NCBI GenBank assembly: GCA_963760225.1
Contig: CAVXCD010000003.1
Span: 1,178,001-1,242,000, forward strand
Source of the DNA: 13-2-20CM-66-19 sp963760225
GTDB taxonomy: Bacteria; Pseudomonadota; Gammaproteobacteria; Steroidobacterales; Steroidobacteraceae
DNA: 64,000 nucleotides
Direction of reading: 5' to 3'
Part shown: in pieces, positions 1 through 7,244 of the stretch
How positions within the stretch are numbered: position 1 is the stretch's first letter
Layout: each line of letters begins with the position of its first letter
The notes under the pieces: model-generated
What the model was told of the DNA's origin: nothing
What the model saw: only the letters and a program-made list of their open reading frames with translations
Database searches by the model: none
Made by a program: the position numbers and the translations under genes

Positions 1-282
1 CCGTCCTCGTACCTCGACCGCTTCCATGTCGACGCCGCGGTCTTTAGCGAGGAGGCGCTCGCGTTCCTGGTGCGCGTCATGGGCGAGGAGCGCGTGATGC
101 TCGGTTCCGACTACCCGTTCCCGCTCGGCGAGCAGCGAGTCGGCAGCCTCATCCGCTCGCACCGCGAGCTCTCGGCGGCAGCACGCGAGCGGCTGCTGCA
201 CGGCAATGCGCGGCGCTTCTTCGGTCTGCCACCGGCGCGCGCACAGCGCACCGGTCCCGCGGCGGCGCTGCTGCCGGCCTGA
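1..282 (+). CDS. ACMSD-type amidohydrolase, C-terminal fragment
   Basis: The reading frame is open from the first base of the window, so the 5' part of the gene lies outside. The remaining 93 residues contain the motif GSDYPFPLGE, which carries the metal-site Asp near the end of amidohydrolase-2 family proteins and closely resembles 2-amino-3-carboxymuconate-6-semialdehyde decarboxylase (kynurenine/2-nitrobenzoate type pathways). A typical closing helix ending GNARRFFGL follows. Substrate cannot be assigned from the fragment: related decarboxylases and hydrolases share this end. A LysR gene follows on the same strand after about 115 bases. Confidence 0.75.
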   Translation, partial: PSSYLDRFHVDAAVFSEEALAFLVRVMGEERVMLGSDYPFPLGEQRVGSLIRSHRELSAAARERLLHGNARRFFGLPPARAQRTGPAAALLPA

Positions 283-396
283 AGCCTCGCGCGCCGCTTG
301 CGCCTGACGGGCGCGCAGCGCGGTGCGCTTGGCGACCTGCGAGCCGTGCGCGCCGTGCGCCGCACGCCGCGCCGGACCGGCTATGATCGCAGCGCC

Positions 397-1350
397 ATGA
401 CATCGGCCCGCCTCGAGCGCTGGATCGCGCGCAAGTTCCGCCTGCGCCATGTCGAGCTGGTCGCGACCCTCTACGAGGCGCGCAGCATTCTCAAGGCCGC
501 CAAAAGCCTCAACCTCACCCAGCCCACCCTCACCAAGGCGCTGCGCGACGTCGAGGCGACGCTCGGCGTGCCGCTGTTCGAGCGCAGCAACCGCGGGCTC
601 GCGCCCACCGCCTACGGAGAGATCTTCGCGCGGCACGCCAAGATCGTGCTGGCACAGCTGCGCCACGCGGCCGAGGAGCTCGAGGACCTGCGCGTCGGCT
701 ACAGCGGCAAGGTAACGGTCGGCACGCTGCTGGCGGCTTCCGCGAGCATCCTGCCCGATGCCATCGTAATGCTGAAGAAGGAGCGCCCCGGGGTCGCCAT
801 CAGCGTGGCGGTCGGCACCTACGACATCCTGGTGCCTTCGCTCCTGGTCGGCGATCTGGACATGGTGCTCGGCCGGCTGCCTGATGAGGGCCGCAGCGCC
901 GCGCTGGTGTACGAGGAGTTTTACGCTGAGCCGATCTGCCTGGTGGTGCGCCACGGGCATCCGCTGCTGCGTCGGCGGCGCCTCGGGCTGCGTGAGCTCA
1001 CCAGCGCCGCCTGGCTGCTGCCGTTGCCCGAGACCGCGCTGCGCCGCCAGATCGAGCGCGCCTTCCTCGATGCCGCAGCCCCGCTGCCGCGCAACATCAT
1101 CGAGTCCGTCTCGATCCTCACCAACCGCGTGCTGCTGCGCAAGTCCGACTGCATCGGCGTGATGCCCTACCACGTGGCGCGCGACGACGTGCAGCAGAAG
1201 CTGCTGGCGATCCTGCCGGTGAAGCTGCGCTCGATGGATAGTCCCGTGGGGGCGATCCTGCGCGCTCCGGGCGAGCTGCCGCCGGCGGCCGCGGCGTTGC
1301 TCGAGTACCTGCGCCTCGCCGCGCGCAGCGTGCCGGTGCCGCGGCTCTAG
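397..1350 (+). CDS. LysR-family transcriptional regulator
   Basis: The 317-residue product has the usual LysR length. The N-terminal winged helix-turn-helix (about residues 12-70) reads AAKSLNLTQPTLTKALRDVE followed by LGVPLFERS, both diagnostic. The rest fits a periplasmic-binding-like effector domain. The ATG at 397 is preferred over an upstream in-frame start at 298 because it begins just before the HTH, and the extra stretch is Arg/Ala-rich with no family similarity. The HTH region resembles the GbpR/PcaQ branch. It sits 21 bases before a dimethylarginine hydrolase on the same strand, so the two are probably co-transcribed; control of that gene or of the upstream amidohydrolase is inference. 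Confidence 0.9.
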   Translation: MTSARLERWIARKFRLRHVELVATLYEARSILKAAKSLNLTQPTLTKALRDVEATLGVPLFERSNRGLAPTAYGEIFARHAKIVLAQLRHAAEELEDLRVGYSGKVTVGTLLAASASILPDAIVMLKKERPGVAISVAVGTYDILVPSLLVGDLDMVLGRLPDEGRSAALVYEEFYAEPICLVVRHGHPLLRRRRLGLRELTSAAWLLPLPETALRRQIERAFLDAAAPLPRNIIESVSILTNRVLLRKSDCIGVMPYHVARDDVQQKLLAILPVKLRSMDSPVGAILRAPGELPPAAAALLEYLRLAARSVPVPRL

Positions 1351-1371
1351 CCCGCTATACTCGCGCGCACC

Positions 1372-2130
1372 ATGCTCGCCTTCGTCCGCGAAGTCAGCCC
1401 GCGCCTTGCGCAGTGCGAGCTCACGCACCTCACGCGCGCGCCCATCGATGCGGCGCTGGCGGTGAGCCAGCACCGCGAGTACACCCGCGCGCTCAGCGCG
1501 CTCGGCTGCCGTCTGGAGTGGCTGCCGCCGCTACCCGCTCAGCCCGACGGCGTGTTCGTCGAGGACACGGCGGTGCTGCTGCCCGAGATCGCGGTCATCA
1601 CCCGGCCCGGTGTGCCGTCGCGGCGCGACGAGACGGCGGGCGTGGCCGCGGCCCTTGGCACGCTGCGCCCGCTGCAGCACATCCGCGCGCCGGGCTGCCT
1701 CGAGGGCGGTGACGTGCTGCACATCGGCCGCACGCTCTACGTGGGGGCATCGGCACGCAGTGATGCGGCCGGCATCGCGCAGCTTGCCGCGGCGCTCGAG
1801 CCGTGCGGCTACCGCGTGCAAAGCGTTGCGCTGCGCGGCTGCCTGCATCTGAAGAGCGCCGTCACCTTCATTGCGCCGCACACCCTGCTGGTGAATCCGG
1901 CCTGGGTCGACCCGGCGGTGTTCGGCGTGGCCACGGTCATCACGGTGGCCGACAGCGAGCCCTATGCGGCCAACACCCTCACGGTGGGCGGTACCACGCT
2001 GGTGAGCGCCGCCTATCCCGACACCGCGCGGCGCCTGGCCGCTGCCGGTGTGCGCACGCTAACGCTCGATGTCAGCGAACTGCACAAGGCGGAAGCGGCG
2101 CTCACCTGCATGAGCCTGCTGGCGGCTTAG
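1372..2130 (+). CDS. N(G),N(G)-dimethylarginine dimethylaminohydrolase (DDAH)
   Basis: This guanidine-modifying enzyme superfamily member would hydrolyse methylated arginines to citrulline and methylamines. The protein is 252 residues, close to bacterial DDAH. Motifs visible in order are VFVEDTAVLL (substrate-binding Glu/Asp), CLEGGDVL, the catalytic-His segment CLHLKSAVTF, and the nucleophile Cys near the C-terminus in ALTCMSLL. All residues expected for catalysis appear present. It lies directly behind a LysR gene. Nearby genes for quaternary amine and polyamine handling suggest a wider role in methylated nitrogen compounds (inference). Confidence 0.87.
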   Translation: MLAFVREVSPRLAQCELTHLTRAPIDAALAVSQHREYTRALSALGCRLEWLPPLPAQPDGVFVEDTAVLLPEIAVITRPGVPSRRDETAGVAAALGTLRPLQHIRAPGCLEGGDVLHIGRTLYVGASARSDAAGIAQLAAALEPCGYRVQSVALRGCLHLKSAVTFIAPHTLLVNPAWVDPAVFGVATVITVADSEPYAANTLTVGGTTLVSAAYPDTARRLAAAGVRTLTLDVSELHKAEAALTCMSLLAA

Positions 2131-2151
2131 AAGGTCCCGGTTCGCGAGCCC

Positions 2152-3261
2152 TCAGGCCTGCGCCGTGACGGCGCGCAGCGTCTTGAGGAAGGCGCTCACC
2201 TCCGGCTCGGTGCCGATGGTGATGCGGCACCAGCTGTCGAAGGGCGGAAACAGCCGCCCGACCAGCACGTCCTGCTCGCGCATGAGTGAGGTGAACCTGG
2301 CGAGCGGCATGCCGGTGTCGAAGAACACGAAGTTCCCCTGCGGCTCGGCGTAGCGCAGCTTGAGGGCGGTCAGCTCGGTGGTGATGCGCGTGCGGCTCGC
2401 GAGGATGCGGCGGCGGCAGTCGGCGCGGAACTGGCGGTCGCCGAGGCTCGCTTGCGCGGCGCGTACCGCGAAGATGTTAGGGGTCGTCATGCACGCCCCG
2501 GCGAGTGCGGCGCTGATGTCGGGGCGCGCGATACCGTAGCCGCAGCGCAGGCCCGCCATGCCGTGGATCTTGGAGAAGGTGCGCAGCACCACCACCGGCC
2601 GCCCGGCCTTCACCAGGTCCGAGACCGTGGCGACGCCCGCCGCGGTGACGAAATCCATGTAGGCCTCGTCGACGATGGTGAGCACGCCGTCCGGGAGCGA
2701 AGCGACGAAGGCGCGTATGTCCGCGGCCGGCATGGCGGTGCCGGTGGGATTGTTCGGATTGCACAGGTACACCGCGCGCGTCGCGGGCGACATCGCCGCG
2801 CGCATCGCGGGCAGGTCGTGTCGCAGCTCGGCATCGACCGGCACGAACTTCAGCCGCGCGCCGCGCAGCTGCGCATAGTGGGGCAGCTCGAGGTAGGTGG
2901 GCGCGGCGGCGATGATCTCGCCTCCATCGTGGCCGTACAGGAGTCCGAGCGCGCGCAGCAGCTCCCCGGAGCCGGTCCCCGTGACGATGTGGTCGGGACT
3001 GACGCCTTCCAGCTGCGCGAGGGTGGCGGTGAGCGCATCGGTCTCCTCATCCGACGGATAGCGGCATCCGGAGGCGATCGCGTGACTCACGGCCAGCCGC
3101 GCCGCGGGCGATGGCCCATAGGGATTCTCGTTCCAACACAGCACGATGGGCCGCGCGGGTGAGCTGGCGTCGCCGGCGGCCGCGGCGGCGCGCAGCGCCA
3201 CGCCCGGGCCGGCCAGCAGCAGCGTGGACGCGGCGAGCAGGTCACGGCGGCTGAGTGGCAT
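2152..3261 (-). CDS. Tat-exported histidinol-phosphate-aminotransferase-like PLP enzyme
   Basis: The 369-residue protein belongs to class I/II aminotransferases of the HisC type: CNPNNPTG, DEAYMDF, and the Schiff-base lysine in TFSKIHGMAGLRCGYG, then a C-terminal SWCRITIGT segment. It starts with SRRDLLAAS followed by a hydrophobic stretch and an Ala-rich cleavage region, a twin-arginine export signal that cytoplasmic HisC lacks. This suggests a periplasmic enzyme acting on an unknown amino acid rather than histidine synthesis, and no his genes are nearby. A 10-base inverted repeat begins directly upstream of its start codon. It is transcribed away from the MscS gene. Confidence 0.85.
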   Translation of the reverse strand: MPLSRRDLLAASTLLLAGPGVALRAAAAAGDASSPARPIVLCWNENPYGPSPAARLAVSHAIASGCRYPSDEETDALTATLAQLEGVSPDHIVTGTGSGELLRALGLLYGHDGGEIIAAAPTYLELPHYAQLRGARLKFVPVDAELRHDLPAMRAAMSPATRAVYLCNPNNPTGTAMPAADIRAFVASLPDGVLTIVDEAYMDFVTAAGVATVSDLVKAGRPVVVLRTFSKIHGMAGLRCGYGIARPDISAALAGACMTTPNIFAVRAAQASLGDRQFRADCRRRILASRTRITTELTALKLRYAEPQGNFVFFDTGMPLARFTSLMREQDVLVGRLFPPFDSWCRITIGTEPEVSAFLKTLRAVTAQA

Positions 3262-3317
3262 GGCGCTAACGATACACCGCGGCCGTGGGCGCGGCCACGC
3301 GCATCGCCGTTAGCGCC
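3262..3317. promoter_or_regulatory. Inverted repeat in divergent promoter region
   Basis: Perfect 10-base arms GGCGCTAACG (3262-3271) and CGTTAGCGCC (3308-3317) flank 36 bases. The left arm abuts the start codon of the minus-strand aminotransferase, and the element sits between that gene and the divergent MscS gene. It could be an operator for a dimeric regulator or a hairpin in the aminotransferase leader. There is no U-run, so it is not a typical terminator. Confidence 0.45.
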
Positions 3318-3405
3318 CCTCGGCGGTGCGAAGTGCTGTGCTAGTGTTGGCTGCGGCAGCGCGCGAACCTTGCGCGCGCACCGCACGAATGCGAACAGCA
3401 CGATC

Positions 3406-4242
3406 ATGAATGACCTGGAGCTCGGCGCCGAAAAACTGCTGGCCATCCTCAAGCCCGACACGATCATCGGCGCGGCCGTGTACCTGCTGGTGTTCGTGGC
3501 CGCGGCGCTGCTGCTGACGCGGCTGCTGCGCGCTGCGCTGCACACCGCGATGACGCGCCAGGGGCACGTCGACCGCACCACCGTCAGCTTCCTGCAGCAG
3601 GCGGGCTCTGCGGCCATCTGGGTGATCATGCTCATCCTGTACGCGCACCTGATCCCGCTGCTGCGCTCCATGGGCACGGCGCTGCTCGCCGGTGCGAGCG
3701 TCGCCTCGGTGGTCATCGGGCTGGCCGCGCAGAGCACCCTCGGCAATCTGGTCGCCGGTGTGGCCATCACGCTCTACCGGCCTTTTCGCCTCGGCGACAC
3801 GCTGCAGGTGAGCGCCCCCACCGGCACCGAGGTCGGCACGGTCGAGATGATCTCGCTCGGCTACACCACGCTGCGTACCCCCGATGGACGACTGGTGGTG
3901 CTGCCTAACAGCCTGGCCGCCAGCCAGGTGGCGCTCAACCTGCGCAGCGGGCTCACCGCCGCGCCGCTCACGGTCCTGATCCGCGTGGCTCGCGAGGCCG
4001 ATCTCGAGTCTGCGCGTAGCACCGCGCTCGCCACCGCCCGCGAGGCGCTCGATCCGACCTGCGTGCTCGGCTGTTTCCTGACGCGTATCGACGCTGCCGG
4101 AACGACGCTCGAGCTGCGCATCCGCCCGCCGCCGGGGGCCGACCGCGATACGCTGCGCTCGCAGCTGCTCGACGCGCTCGCCCGACAGTTCGCCGCACGG
4201 GGTCTGGACAAGGAGGGCATCCGGCGGCCGAGCTTTTCCTGA
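3406..4242 (+). CDS. Small-conductance mechanosensitive ion channel (MscS family)
   Basis: The 278-residue inner-membrane protein has about three hydrophobic segments (residues 18-40, 58-80, 85-120). They are followed by the MscS signature: a Gly/Ala-rich pore helix and AQSTLGNLVAG, then RPFRLGDTL and VLPNSLAASQVALNL of the beta and vestibule domains. It would release solutes on hypo-osmotic shock. The ATG at 3406 is chosen over the TTG at 3370 because it precedes the first membrane helix and the upstream part is polar. It is divergent from the aminotransferase across a region with an inverted repeat. Confidence 0.9.
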   Translation: MNDLELGAEKLLAILKPDTIIGAAVYLLVFVAAALLLTRLLRAALHTAMTRQGHVDRTTVSFLQQAGSAAIWVIMLILYAHLIPLLRSMGTALLAGASVASVVIGLAAQSTLGNLVAGVAITLYRPFRLGDTLQVSAPTGTEVGTVEMISLGYTTLRTPDGRLVVLPNSLAASQVALNLRSGLTAAPLTVLIRVAREADLESARSTALATAREALDPTCVLGCFLTRIDAAGTTLELRIRPPPGADRDTLRSQLLDALARQFAARGLDKEGIRRPSFS

Positions 4243-4306
4243 GGGCAGCAACAGGCGCCGTGGACAGGGATCGGCACGCGAAGCTAGACTTCAAGGCGTG
4301 GCCGTA

Positions 4307-5449
4307 ATGCAACAAGCGCACCTGAAAATCGCCTCGCCTCCGGGGCTTACGCTCGTGCGCGGCGACGGCCGCGAGCAGCCCATTCACCCGCTGTGGCTGC
4401 GCGAGCGCTGCCGCGATGCGGTCAGCATCGACCTGAAGACGCAGCAACGCTTGCTGGACCCGTCGGACTTCGATCCCGATCTGCAGATCACCGCCGTGAC
4501 GCAGCCGGCCGCGGGTGTGTTTCGCGTCAGGTTCAGCGACGCTCACGAGGCGACGTTTCGCGGCGAGGAGATTCTCGCCGAAGCCGAGCTGGCCCCCAAC
4601 AGCCCTGACTGCCCGGCCGCGCGCCTTTGGGACGGGAGCTTGGGCGAGCTGCCGCGGGCGCGCTGGCGTGACCAGCCATCCGATGCCGAGCTGCTGTCGT
4701 GGCTCGAGTCCTTCCTCAGCTTCGGGTTCGTGATCTTCGAGGGCGTGCCGACCGCTCCGGGCACCGTGCTGAAGGTCGGCACCACCTTCGGTTTCACGCG
4801 CGAGACGAACTTCGGCGCGCTGTTTAACGTGCGCTCGACCCCGGAGGCGAACGATCTGGCCTACACCTCGATCGCGCTCGATCCGCACACCGACAATCCC
4901 TACCGCTCGCCGGTGCCCGGGATCCAGCTGCTGCATTGCCTGGTGAACGAGACGAGCGGCGGCCTGTCGACGCTGGTGGACGGCTTCGCGGTCGCGCAGG
5001 CGCTGCGCCGCCAGCACCCACAGGCCTTCGACATCCTCAGCCGCACGCCGGTGCGCTTCAGGTTCATCGATGTCGCCACCGAGCTCACCGCCAGCGCACC
5101 GCTGATCGAGCTCGACGTGACCGGTGCCTTGAAGGGCATCCATTTCAGCCCGCGGCTCGACTACGTGCCGCTTTTCGAGCGCGAGGCCCTCGAGGCCTTC
5201 TACCGGGCGCGGCGGCTGTTCGATCACAGCCTGCGGGCGCCGCAGTTCGAGATCCGCTTCCTGCTGAAGACCGGCGACCTGGTGATGTTCGACAATTGCC
5301 GCCTGCTGCATGGGCGCAGCGGCTTCGATCCGGCGGAAGGGCTGCGGCACCTGCAGGGGGCGTACATCGATATCGACGGACCGCGCAGTGTGTGGCGCGT
5401 GCTGCGCCGCCGGCTCGGCGCTCTGGCCGCGACGAGACGCAGCGCATGA
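4307..5449 (+). CDS. Fe(II)/2-oxoglutarate dioxygenase, gamma-butyrobetaine hydroxylase / TmpA-like
   Basis: The protein has 380 residues with an N-terminal DUF971-like domain starting HPLWLRERC and a TauD-type catalytic domain. The iron ligands are seen in DPHTDNPYR (HxD) and NCRLLHGR (distal His), with 2OG-binding Arg residues downstream. Most cysteines of the zinc site of gamma-butyrobetaine hydroxylase are missing. The stop overlaps the start of an HD-domain gene by four bases. This dioxygenase plus HD pairing is the arrangement of TmpA/TmpB, which convert 2-trimethylaminoethylphosphonate to glycine betaine and phosphate, so that assignment is plausible; carnitine-type hydroxylation remains possible. 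The ATG at 4307 has AAGG ten bases upstream; GTG at 4298 is an alternative. Confidence 0.72.
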   Translation: MQQAHLKIASPPGLTLVRGDGREQPIHPLWLRERCRDAVSIDLKTQQRLLDPSDFDPDLQITAVTQPAAGVFRVRFSDAHEATFRGEEILAEAELAPNSPDCPAARLWDGSLGELPRARWRDQPSDAELLSWLESFLSFGFVIFEGVPTAPGTVLKVGTTFGFTRETNFGALFNVRSTPEANDLAYTSIALDPHTDNPYRSPVPGIQLLHCLVNETSGGLSTLVDGFAVAQALRRQHPQAFDILSRTPVRFRFIDVATELTASAPLIELDVTGALKGIHFSPRLDYVPLFEREALEAFYRARRLFDHSLRAPQFEIRFLLKTGDLVMFDNCRLLHGRSGFDPAEGLRHLQGAYIDIDGPRSVWRVLRRRLGALAATRRSA

Positions 5450-6027
5450 GCCGCATCGTCAGCTTCCGCCAGATGCAGCACGGCACGCGCGAGGACTACC
5501 TGCTGCTGGACGAGTCCGAGCGCGCCTACGCGCAAGGGCTCGCCGACCGCGTGCTGGATGCGCTGCGCCACCTCGATCACTCGCTCGAGGGCTACCCGGT
5601 GAGCCGCCTGCAGCACTCGCTGCAGGCCGCCACGCGCGCGCAGCGCGACGGCGCCGACGAGGAGCTGATCGTCGCCGCATTGCTGCACGATGTCGGGGAT
5701 GAGCTCGCGCCCTACAACCACGCGGAGCTCGCCGCCTCCATCCTGCGGCCGTACGTGCGGCCGGAGGTCGCCTGGATCGTGGCGCAGCACGGACTGTTCC
5801 AGAACTATTACTACGTGCACCACTTCGGCGGCGATCGCCACGCGCGCGAGCGCCTGCGCGATCACCCCTGGTACGCGGCCACCGTGCATTTCTGCGCCGC
5901 CTGGGATCAGTGCTCGTTTGATCCGGACTACCGCACCGAAAGCCTCGAGGTCTTCGAGCCGCTGGTGCGCCGGATCCTCGCCCGGCCGCCCCACGATCCG
6001 CGCTATCAGGGCGTGCCGCCCGCCTGA
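5446..6027 (+). CDS. HD-domain protein, candidate mixed-valent diiron oxygenase (TmpB/PhnZ-like)
   Basis: The 193-residue HD-fold protein has candidate metal ligands His57 (LQHSLQ), His81/Asp82 (LLHDVG), His92 (YNHAE), His115 (AQHG) and Asp154 (AAWDQ), matching the order in the phosphonate oxygenase PhnZ. The start overlaps the preceding dioxygenase stop (ATGA), indicating translational coupling. In the Tmp pathway such an enzyme cleaves the C-P bond of the hydroxylated phosphonate. In an ungapped alignment from memory with PhnZ, the Tyr24/Glu27 pair would fall at Leu47/Tyr50, so those residues are not conserved as such. Function could therefore differ; a plain phosphohydrolase is the alternative. 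Confidence 0.65.
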   Translation: MSRIVSFRQMQHGTREDYLLLDESERAYAQGLADRVLDALRHLDHSLEGYPVSRLQHSLQAATRAQRDGADEELIVAALLHDVGDELAPYNHAELAASILRPYVRPEVAWIVAQHGLFQNYYYVHHFGGDRHARERLRDHPWYAATVHFCAAWDQCSFDPDYRTESLEVFEPLVRRILARPPHDPRYQGVPPA

Positions 6028-6077
6028 AGCGCAGCGCCCCGCGCCGCAGCCCGCTCCCCGCTACAGCCGGTTCCCCG

Positions 6078-7244
6078 CTACAGCCCGCTCTTGATGCGCG
6101 TCCAGGTGCGCGTCAGGAGGCGCTGGTAGGCGGTGTCGTATTCGGTCGGCAGGTAAAGCCGCGCGCGCACCGCGGGCGGCGGATAGATGGCCGGGTCGTT
6201 GCGGAGCTCGGGCTTCACCAACGGGTGCGCCGCGAGGTTGTCGTTGCCGTAATAGGTGTCGTTGCTGACGGCGGCGATGACCTGCGGATCGAGGATGAAG
6301 TTGATGAAGCGGTGCGCCGCCAGTCGGTGCGGCGCATTGACCGGGATCAGCAGCGCGTTGTAGCTGATGTTGGAGCCCTCGCGCGGCAGCGTGAAGGCGA
6401 GGTGCAGGTCGATACCGGCTTTGCGCGAGCGCGTGATGGCGAGCAGGTAATCGCTCGACCAGGCCATTGCCACGCACAGCTCCCCGGAGGCGAGCTGATC
6501 GACGTAATCGCTCGAATCGAATGTGCGAATGTAGCGGCGCACCGACATGATCAGCTGCTCGGCGGCGTGCAGATCGGCGACGCTGCGCGAGTTGGGGTCG
6601 CGCTTCAGGTAAGCGAGCGCGAGCTGCAGCACGTCGTCGGGCGAATCGAGGAAGCTCACACCGCAGTCGGCAAAGTGCGCGACAACTTCCGGCTTGAACA
6701 GCATGTCGAGGCTGTCGAGCGGCGCCTGCGGCAGCCGTGCGCGCACCAGCACGGTGTTGTAGGCGAAGCCGTTCATGGCGTGCAGGTAGGGCGCGGCATA
6801 GCGGTTGCCGGGGTCGGCGCGCGCCTGCACGGCGAGCACCGCCGGGTCGAGGTTCTTCCAGTTCGGCAGCAGTGACTTGTCGAGCGGTTCGTACAGGCCC
6901 GAGCGGATCTGGCGGGCGTAGTGCTCCATGCTGGTGCTGACGATGTCGTAACCGGAATCGCCGATCAGCAGCTTCCCCTCGAGCGTCTCGTTCGAGTCGA
7001 ACAGGTCGTAGACCACCTTGATGCCGGTGGTGCGCTCGAAGTCGGCGACGGTGTTGAAGCCGATGTAGTCGGCCCAGTTGTAGACGTGCAGCACCGGCTC
7101 TTCCGCCGCGTGCCCGCCGGGTGCGCGCTGGCAGGCGCACAGCGACAACAGCGCTGCCACGAGCAGCGGCGCGCCAGGCAGTGCCGCTCTCAGGGCCGTG
7201 CCAGTTGCGCGCGCACCCAGTCGTGGAACTCGCGCAGCGCCCAC
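6078..7244 (-). CDS. Polyamine-type ABC transporter substrate-binding lipoprotein (PotD/PotF-like)
   Basis: The protein has 388 residues. An N-terminal hydrophobic stretch ends in a lipobox-like LLSLCAC (lipidated Cys at residue 36 or 38). The mature part starts VLHVYNWADYIG, the hallmark of spermidine/putrescine-binding proteins, and continues with GYDIVSTS and VAMAWSSDYL. No ATPase or permease is adjacent, so the partner transporter must be elsewhere. The 5' end overlaps the 3' end of the Rieske gene on the same strand by 55 bases, implying co-transcription. It converges on the HD-domain gene. The ligand may be a polyamine or another quaternary amine (inference). Confidence 0.85.
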   Translation of the reverse strand: MGAARVPRLGARATGTALRAALPGAPLLVAALLSLCACQRAPGGHAAEEPVLHVYNWADYIGFNTVADFERTTGIKVVYDLFDSNETLEGKLLIGDSGYDIVSTSMEHYARQIRSGLYEPLDKSLLPNWKNLDPAVLAVQARADPGNRYAAPYLHAMNGFAYNTVLVRARLPQAPLDSLDMLFKPEVVAHFADCGVSFLDSPDDVLQLALAYLKRDPNSRSVADLHAAEQLIMSVRRYIRTFDSSDYVDQLASGELCVAMAWSSDYLLAITRSRKAGIDLHLAFTLPREGSNISYNALLIPVNAPHRLAAHRFINFILDPQVIAAVSNDTYYGNDNLAAHPLVKPELRNDPAIYPPPAVRARLYLPTEYDTAYQRLLTRTWTRIKSGL

